Below, piece by piece: positions 57,263 to 64,000 of a stretch of DNA of 64,000 bases. The DNA comes from Ectobacillus ponti. GTDB lineage: Bacteria > Bacillota > Bacilli > Bacillales > Bacillaceae_G. The stretch's first letter is position 1. Each line of letters starts with the position of its first letter. Made by a program: the position numbers and the translations under genes. The stretch is taken from contig NZ_JANCLT010000001.1 of NCBI RefSeq assembly GCF_024294785.1, positions 486,793 through 550,792 on the forward strand. Reading direction: 5' to 3'. A model generated the notes under the pieces. It saw only the letters and a program-made list of their open reading frames with translations. It was not told the DNA's origin and ran no database searches.

Positions 57263-57969
57263 TATCCGCGTGCCGGCTCTTCACTTTCCTTGGCGCTCTT
57301 TTCCCCGTCCGCTTCTGCCGGCTTGTCCTCAGCAGGCTTCACTGGAATGGCAGCAGGCACAGCTGCCGGTGTAACTGCCGGTGCAGCTGTACCAGCACTC
57401 TCTTCCTTCGGCGGCAGTTCACGCCCGCCCAGCGTATAATTCGCCACCTTGGTAATCATGCTGTTTGGAAAGAAATAGATTTCCCCATCCACTGCCTTGA
57501 TCCGGGTTGTGCGCAGCCCAACCTCTTCTACAGTTCCTGCTATATCATTAATCTTTACCTGGTCCCCCACGGAAAACTGGTCCTCAAATATAATGAAGAA
57601 ACCCGTCACAACATCCTTCACCAGATTCTGGGCCCCGAAGCCGACCGCAAGTCCCGCAATGCTGACCCCGGCAAGCAGCGCCGCGATGTGAATTCCCATT
57701 GCTTCCAGCGCCATTGCCATTGCCACGAAGTACACCGTGTATGTAAGGATATTTTGGCACAGCTTGGCCAGTGTCGCTTCCCGGCGCTCGCTGTAGCGCA
57801 TCGGTGTTTTGGACCGGATGATAAACGTTTTTTCAATCGCCAGCTTGGCAAAGTACAGGAACATGCGTGCAATTAAAAAGATAAAAATGATTTTCAAGAT
57901 CACCCCGCCAAGCGTTGCCAGCTTGGCTTGACTGAACACGTGCTGACTGAACCAGCTTTGCAAATCCAT
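57262..57969 (-). CDS. small mechanosensitive channel, MscS family
   Basis: 235 residues. Two membrane regions: about 20-42 and the pore helix region near 75-115 (ALLAGVSIAGLAVGFGAQNLVKDVVTGFF), followed by the beta domain (FSVGDQVKINDIAGTVEEVGLRTT). This is the minimal MscS core that releases solutes on osmotic downshock. The last ~50 residues are Ala/Pro/Glu-rich and low complexity (EESAGTAAPAVTPAAVPAAI and on), not part of the fold. Follows tyrS on the same strand. Confidence 0.9.
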   Translation of the reverse strand: MDLQSWFSQHVFSQAKLATLGGVILKIIFIFLIARMFLYFAKLAIEKTFIIRSKTPMRYSERREATLAKLCQNILTYTVYFVAMAMALEAMGIHIAALLAGVSIAGLAVGFGAQNLVKDVVTGFFIIFEDQFSVGDQVKINDIAGTVEEVGLRTTRIKAVDGEIYFFPNSMITKVANYTLGGRELPPKEESAGTAAPAVTPAAVPAAIPVKPAEDKPAEADGEKSAKESEEPARG

Positions 57970-57987
57970 TTCCTCTCCCCCTTATAA

Positions 57988-58019
57988 AGAAAAAAGCGCA
58001 GGCAAGCCTTGCGCTTTTA
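57988..58019 (-). terminator. tyrS terminator
   Basis: AAAGCGCAGG/CCTTGCGCTTT stem with one mismatch; A-run supplies T on the minus strand. Lies between tyrS and the MscS gene. Confidence 0.65.
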
Positions 58020-58023
58020 GTAT

Positions 58024-59550
<1,527 letters not shown>

Positions 59551-59552
59551 GT

Positions 59553-59584
59553 ATTATATATCATTACTCACAAAGAAATGTCAA
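59553..59584 (-). promoter_or_regulatory. tyrS promoter
   Basis: On the minus strand TTGACA (59584-59579), 18-nt spacer, TATATA (59560-59555), overlapping a TATAAT (59558-59553). Confidence 0.7.
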
Positions 59585-59623
59585 ACATGTTTTGAAAATA
59601 ACAGCAGTTGCAGGCTTACAGGT

Positions 59624-59655
59624 AAAAAGCCTGAGCTGTATGCTCAGGCCTTTTT
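59624..59655 (-). terminator. acsA terminator
   Basis: AAAAAGCCTGAGC/GCTCAGGCCTTTTT stem with T-run on the minus strand (one bulge). Confidence 0.85.
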
Positions 59656-59673
59656 GGTCAGACCATTACGGTC

Positions 59674-61392
59674 TTAGTCTTCCAGCGTGGACAGGTCGCC
59701 TGTTGGAAGGTTCAATTCCCAAGCCTTCAGGACACGGCGCATGATCTTACCGCTGCGTGTCTTCGGCAGCTTGTCGCGGAACTCGATTTGGCGCGGCGCG
59801 GCATGCGCTGCCAAGCCTTTCTTCACAAACAAACGGATATCTTCAATCAGCTCTTCGGATGGCTCATAGCCGTCACGAAGCGCGATGAACGCTTTAATGA
59901 TTTCACCGCGGACAGGGTCAGGAATCCCGATGACGCCCGCTTCCGCAACTGCCGGGTGCTCAACCAGCTTGCTTTCTACTTCAAATGGACCTACGCGCTC
60001 GCCCGCTGTCATGATGACATCGTCGATACGGCCTTGGAACCAGAAGTAGCCGTCCTCGTCCATATAGGCGGAGTCACCGGATACATACCAGTCGCCAGGC
60101 ATGAAGTAAGACTCATACTTTGCAGGATTGTTCCAAACCGCGCGCATCATGGAAGGCCAGCCCTTTTTAATGGCCAGGTTGCCCATTGTGTACGGCGGCA
60201 GCTCGTTGCCTTCGTTATCCACAATTGCGGCTTGTACACCTGGAATCGGCTTGCCCATGGAGCCCGGACGAATTTCCATGCAAGGGTAGTTACAGATGAG
60301 CTGAGAGCCCGTTTCTGTCATCCACCAAGTATCATGAATGCGAAGGCCGAATACCTTCATGCCCCAGCGGACAACCTCAGGGTTCAATGGCTCGCCTACG
60401 CTCAAAATGTGGCGCAGTGCAGACAGGTCATACTTCTGCAGCGCGGAGTCGCCCGCACCCATCAGCATCCGGAATGCAGTCGGCGCGCTGTACCATACTG
60501 TCACACCGTATTCCTGCAGCGTTTGGTACCAGGAATCAGGGCTGAAACGGCCGCCGAGGATGACATTGGATGAGCCTGTCAGCCATGGCGCGAAGATGCC
60601 ATAGGATGTACCTGTTACCCAGCCCGGGTCAGCTGTACACCAGTATGTATCCTCCTCTTTCAGGTCCAACACCCACTTCGCAGTTTGATAGTGTTGAATC
60701 ATCGCATTCTGTACATGCAAAACGCCCTTTGGCTTGCCTGTGGAGCCGGATGTATAATGAAGGATCAAACCGTCTTCACGGCCGAGCCATTCTACCTCAA
60801 GTTTATTGGATGCCTGCTCAAACAATGGATTGAACGCAACAACCTTGCCGCCCTCTTCCACCTGATCACCAACGAGGAATACCGTTTTCAGAGAAGGAAG
60901 ATCATTGAACGGCACACGGGACAAGAGTTCAGGCGTTGTAATCAATACCTTTGCATCGCTGTCTTCCAGACGGTCGCGGACTGCCGCTTCCATGAAGGCT
61001 TCAAACAAAGGACCCACGATGGCGCCAAGCTTCAGCGCACCGAGAAGTGCAAAGTACAGCTCAGGGGAGCGCGGCATAAAGATGAATACCCGGTCGCCTT
61101 TTTCGACATCGCCGTAAGACTTCAGCACGTTGCCGGCTTGATTCGACAAGTCCATCATTTCCTTAAACGTATACTTCTCTTTGCGTGTCGCATCTTGGTA
61201 GTAGAGTGCCACTTTGTTTTTCAGGTGGGATTTGGCATGACGATCAATTGCTTCATATGCCATGTTCACTCGGCCTGTTTCGTACCAGGAGAAATTCTTT
61301 TCTGTCTCTGCCCAGTCAAAGCTGCTGTAAGTCTCCTCGTAGCTTACCAGATTGCTGCTTGTTTTAATTACAGGAAGCGCTTCCACTTTCAT
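59674..61392 (-). CDS. acsA: acetyl-CoA synthetase
   Basis: Activates acetate to acetyl-CoA through acetyl-AMP. 572 residues: P-loop YTSGSTGKPKGV, DTWWMTETG, YFWFQGRIDDVI and the C-terminal catalytic Lys in PKTRSGKIMRR. In B. subtilis AcuA acetylates that Lys to switch the enzyme off and AcuC removes the acetyl group. Divergent from acuABC. A 12-bp palindrome over codons 3-7 may be a CcpA site. Confidence 0.98.
   Translation of the reverse strand: MKVEALPVIKTSSNLVSYEETYSSFDWAETEKNFSWYETGRVNMAYEAIDRHAKSHLKNKVALYYQDATRKEKYTFKEMMDLSNQAGNVLKSYGDVEKGDRVFIFMPRSPELYFALLGALKLGAIVGPLFEAFMEAAVRDRLEDSDAKVLITTPELLSRVPFNDLPSLKTVFLVGDQVEEGGKVVAFNPLFEQASNKLEVEWLGREDGLILHYTSGSTGKPKGVLHVQNAMIQHYQTAKWVLDLKEEDTYWCTADPGWVTGTSYGIFAPWLTGSSNVILGGRFSPDSWYQTLQEYGVTVWYSAPTAFRMLMGAGDSALQKYDLSALRHILSVGEPLNPEVVRWGMKVFGLRIHDTWWMTETGSQLICNYPCMEIRPGSMGKPIPGVQAAIVDNEGNELPPYTMGNLAIKKGWPSMMRAVWNNPAKYESYFMPGDWYVSGDSAYMDEDGYFWFQGRIDDVIMTAGERVGPFEVESKLVEHPAVAEAGVIGIPDPVRGEIIKAFIALRDGYEPSEELIEDIRLFVKKGLAAHAAPRQIEFRDKLPKTRSGKIMRRVLKAWELNLPTGDLSTLED
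61372..61385 (-). promoter_or_regulatory. possible cre within the start of acsA
   Basis: TGGAAGCGCTTCCT contains a perfect 12-bp palindrome GGAAGCGCTTCC; two of the conserved cre positions differ from TGWNANCGNTNWCA. acsA is a catabolite-repressed gene in B. subtilis, which makes the position plausible. Confidence 0.4.
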
Positions 61393-61585
61393 TGTAACAA
61401 TCTCCCTCCTTTATGGAATATACACTCTTTATTATAAATCATACAAGTTAAAATTTTCAGTATGTTCACAACATTTTTATACATTTTTTTTAATGACAAA
61501 ATTCGATATACTCCGCACTTGAAATACGATACGATATGTATGCGAAGAGGTTCACAAGGCCTTTTGCCGAAGGTGGTGAGACGAA

Positions 61586-62218
61586 TTGATTCACACGAAA
61601 ATTTACAATGCGAAAACGTTGAAAACCCCAAAAGGCACAATCATTGTTGAAGGACCTGTATCCACACAAAATCTGGAGCATTATGACTTTCATCATGACC
61701 TTACAGCGTTCCGGCCTGCACCGCAGCAGCATCAGGCCATCATTGAAATATCCAGATTGCCGGAAGCGCGCCTGATCATCGCGCGCCATGAGCACATGAT
61801 TGTTGGATATACAACCTTCCTTCATCCAGATCCGCTCGAACGCTGGTCAGAGGGAAATATGGAGAACTTGATTGAGCTTGGCGCAATTGAGGTGATTCCG
61901 GAATTCCGGAGCTGTTCAGTCGGAAAGAACATGCTGCAGGTCGCCATGATGGATGATCATATGGAAGACTATATCACCATCACGACTGAATACTACTGGC
62001 ACTGGGATTTGAAGAGAACAGGATTGAACGTCTGGGAGTACCGAAACGCCATGGAGAAAATGATGAACGCCGGAGGGCTGGAATGGATGGCGACTGATGA
62101 TCCGGAAATTTGTTCGCATCCGGCCAACTGCTTGATGGTTCGCATTGGCAAGCGCGTAGACCAAGAATCCGTGCAGCGGTTCGATCGTCTGCGCTTTCAA
62201 AATCGCTTTATGTACTAA
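61586..62218 (+). CDS. acuA: protein acetyltransferase AcuA
   Basis: GNAT acetyltransferase of 210 residues that modifies the catalytic Lys of AcsA. Acetyl-CoA site region IPEFRSCSVGKNMLQVAM with the RxxGxG/A variant typical of this group, and EYYWHWDLKRTGLNVWEYR. The start is TTG at 61586 behind GGTGGTGAG. First gene of acuABC, 12 nt before acuB. Confidence 0.95.
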   Translation: MIHTKIYNAKTLKTPKGTIIVEGPVSTQNLEHYDFHHDLTAFRPAPQQHQAIIEISRLPEARLIIARHEHMIVGYTTFLHPDPLERWSEGNMENLIELGAIEVIPEFRSCSVGKNMLQVAMMDDHMEDYITITTEYYWHWDLKRTGLNVWEYRNAMEKMMNAGGLEWMATDDPEICSHPANCLMVRIGKRVDQESVQRFDRLRFQNRFMY

Positions 62219-62230
62219 GGGGGCATTTGC

Positions 62231-62872
62231 ATGATTGTTGAAGAAATTATGAAATCAGATGCTGCAACGCTGCGCCCTTCCGACACGATTGCAACAGCAC
62301 TGCGCATCTTAGCGTCCAAAGGCATCCGCCACATCCCAATTGTCAACGGAGAGAATGAAGTGGTCGGCATCATATCCGACCGCGATGTCCGGAGTGCCAG
62401 TCCGTCCATTCTGGATCAGAATGTATCCATGGCGGCCCTCGAACAGCCGGTTGAACGCATCATGACTGCACCTGTTATCACTTGTCACCCGCTTGACTTT
62501 GTCGAAGAAGTTGCTCACACGATGTATGAAAATAAGATTGGCTGTATGCCGGTCACCCGTGAAGGCAAGCTTGTCGGAATCTTAAACGAACCGACCGTGC
62601 TGCACACGCTGGTAGAGCTGACCGGCGCCCACCAGCCAAGCTCGCAAATTGAGGTTAAAGTGTTGAATGAACCAGGCATCCTGGGCAGGGTGGTTGCTGT
62701 CTTCAGCAATTTAAACATCAATATTGTCAGCGTGCTTGTCTATCCTGACAAAGACCCGATGCACAAGGTGCTTGTCTTCCGGATTCAAACGATGAACCCC
62801 CTCAAAGTCATTGATCAATTAAAGGACGAGGGCTACAGCGTACTGTGGCCGAATTTGACGGGGATCTCCTGA
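62231..62872 (+). CDS. acuB: acetoin utilisation protein AcuB (CBS-ACT)
   Basis: 213 residues: two CBS domains (1-130, each with GIxxxxD-like GIISDRDVRSA and GILNEPTV) and a C-terminal ACT domain (IEVKVLNEPGILGRVVAVFSN). Likely an adenylate- or amino-acid-sensing regulator; its exact role with AcuA/AcuC is unknown. Stop codon overlaps the acuC start by one base. Confidence 0.94.
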   Translation: MIVEEIMKSDAATLRPSDTIATALRILASKGIRHIPIVNGENEVVGIISDRDVRSASPSILDQNVSMAALEQPVERIMTAPVITCHPLDFVEEVAHTMYENKIGCMPVTREGKLVGILNEPTVLHTLVELTGAHQPSSQIEVKVLNEPGILGRVVAVFSNLNINIVSVLVYPDKDPMHKVLVFRIQTMNPLKVIDQLKDEGYSVLWPNLTGIS

Positions 62873-64000
62873 TGAAAAACGTGTTTATTTACTCCGATGC
62901 CTTTCAGGGCTATCGCTTTAGCCCTGAGCATCCGTTCAATCATCTGCGGGTTAAGCTCTCGTTCGATTTGCTGCAAAAAGGGGGGTTCCTTCGTGAAGAG
63001 GACATTCGTCTGCCGCGCATGGCGACTGATGAAGAGATTGCCCTGATTCATGATTGGGAATATATTGATGCGGTAAAGCGGGCGGGAGAAGGAACACTTA
63101 GCAAGCAGGAGGGTATGCAGTTCGGCCTTGGCACGGACGATACCCCAATGTTTGAAGGCATGCATGAAGCGAGCGCGCTTCTCGTCGGAGGCACACTCAC
63201 CGCAGTTGACTATGTGCTTGAGGGAAAAGCCGAGCACGCTTTAAATCTCGGAGGCGGCCTGCACCACGGCTTCAGCCGCAAAGCTTCCGGATTCTGTATC
63301 TATAATGACAGCTCCATTGCCATTAAATACATCCAGAAAAAATACGGGTTGCGCGTCATGTACGTGGACACGGATGCCCACCACGGAGATGGCGTCCAGT
63401 GGTCGTTTTATGATGACCCGAATGTTTGTACCGTTTCCATTCATGAAACCGGCCGTTACCTGTTTCCGGGTACAGGAGCCGTGAATGAAAGAGGACAGGG
63501 TGCAGGCTTTGGCTACTCGTTCAATGTTCCCTTGGATGCATTCACAGAGGATGAGTCCTTTCTCTACGCATACCGGACACTCATGCAAGAGGTTGCCGCT
63601 TACTTTAAGCCGGATGTCATCCTGACCCAAAACGGTGCAGATGCCCACTACCACGATCCACTTACACACCTTTGCTCCACGATTGACATCTACCGTGAGA
63701 TTCCAAAAATCGCCCATGAGATCGCCCATCAGTATTGCAATGGCCGCTGGATCGCTGTCGGCGGCGGCGGCTATGATATGTGGCGCGTGGTGCCGCGGGC
63801 CTGGTCGCGCGTTTGGCTGGAAATGACCGGCAACCGTGATGTATCCGGTTACCTGCCGCCGGATTGGATTGAGGCATGGAAGGGACAAGCACCGGTGCCG
63901 CTCCCGCTGACCTGGGAAGACCCGCCTGACATGTATCAGCCGATTCCGCGCAAGAAGGAAATTGAAGAAAAAAACTACCTGTCTCTCACGAAATCTTTGG
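62872..64000 (+). CDS. acuC: class-I HDAC-like deacetylase AcuC (cut by window end)
   Basis: NAD-independent, Zn-dependent deacetylase that reactivates acetylated AcsA. About 376 codons are visible and the family has about 387, so only the last few are missing. Active-site His pair and Asp in NLGGGLHHGFSR, the metal motif DTDAHHGDGVQWSF, NGADAHYHDPLTHL and GGGGYDMWRVVPRAW are intact. ATG overlaps the acuB stop (TGATG). Confidence 0.96.
   Translation, partial: MKNVFIYSDAFQGYRFSPEHPFNHLRVKLSFDLLQKGGFLREEDIRLPRMATDEEIALIHDWEYIDAVKRAGEGTLSKQEGMQFGLGTDDTPMFEGMHEASALLVGGTLTAVDYVLEGKAEHALNLGGGLHHGFSRKASGFCIYNDSSIAIKYIQKKYGLRVMYVDTDAHHGDGVQWSFYDDPNVCTVSIHETGRYLFPGTGAVNERGQGAGFGYSFNVPLDAFTEDESFLYAYRTLMQEVAAYFKPDVILTQNGADAHYHDPLTHLCSTIDIYREIPKIAHEIAHQYCNGRWIAVGGGGYDMWRVVPRAWSRVWLEMTGNRDVSGYLPPDWIEAWKGQAPVPLPLTWEDPPDMYQPIPRKKEIEEKNYLSLTKSL

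Overview
The window is a stretch of core chromosome from a Bacillaceae bacterium (Firmicutes, endospore former) with roughly balanced base composition. The evidence is gene order: the run mutM-polA-phoR-phoP ... mdh-icd-citZ-ytwI-ytvI-fxsA-pyk-pfkA-accA-accD ... ytsJ-dnaE-ytrH-ytrI-nrnA-ytpI-ytoI-ytkL ... argH-argG ... ackA-ytxK-tpx-ytfJ-ytfI-ppnKB-ytcJ-ytcI-sspA-thiI-nifZ ... ezrA-refZ-ytsP ... rpsD ... tyrS-acsA-acuABC is the order I know from Bacillus subtilis. Several proteins (MaoC-like hotdog protein, FadR-type regulator beside accDA, universal stress protein, EcsC protein, methionine gamma-lyase type enzyme) look more like the B. cereus lineage. Spore genes (an alpha/beta small acid-soluble protein, ytrH/ytrI, ytfJ) confirm a spore former. 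I see no prophage, insertion sequence, CRISPR array, tRNA or rRNA.

Layout. 1-11.4 kb: DNA repair and polymerase I, the PhoPR two-component system, a hotdog protein, then the citZ-icd-mdh TCA block with a clear sigma-A promoter before citZ. 11.4-20.5 kb: membrane proteins YtwI, YtvI and FxsA, glycolytic pfkA-pyk, acetyl-CoA carboxytransferase accD-accA, a FadR-like regulator and malic enzyme. 20.5-32 kb: replicative DnaE, sporulation YtrHI, nanoRNase NrnA, YtpI, YtoI, YtkL, an M24 peptidase, alanine dehydrogenase and an odd short-chain dehydrogenase. 32-41 kb: universal stress protein, a large secreted PhoX-type protein with an 11-bp-phased Pho-box-like array, argG-argH behind ARG boxes, a small unknown protein, an EcsC protein and ackA. 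41-53 kb: ytxK, tpx, ytfJ/ytfI, NAD kinase 2, amidohydrolase, acyl-CoA synthetase, SASP, thiI-nifZ and ezrA. 53-64 kb: refZ, a free-methionine sulfoxide reductase, a methionine gamma-lyase type gene with a strong cre site, rpsD with its leader, a C92-type peptidase, an MscS channel, tyrS with a tyrosine T-box, and acsA divergent from acuABC (acuC is cut by the right edge).

How it works together: carbon flow from glycolysis (pfkA, pyk) through acetate (ackA, acsA, acu), malate (ytsJ, mdh), citrate (citZ, icd) and malonyl-CoA (accDA) is concentrated here. Phosphate sensing (phoPR) may control the phoX-like gene in the same window. Sporulation and division genes are scattered between.

The points most worth a second look are: a one-residue-shortened zinc ribbon in AccD (CxxC then CxC); a short-chain dehydrogenase whose catalytic Tyr position is Phe; a dispersed intergenic repeat with a ~124-nt unit that twice starts a second copy; the Pho-box-like array before phoX; phased TGTCA repeats over the accD promoter; and a DnaE whose PHP metal ligands are replaced. 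I found no convincing wholly new multi-gene system; the window is mostly conserved housekeeping.
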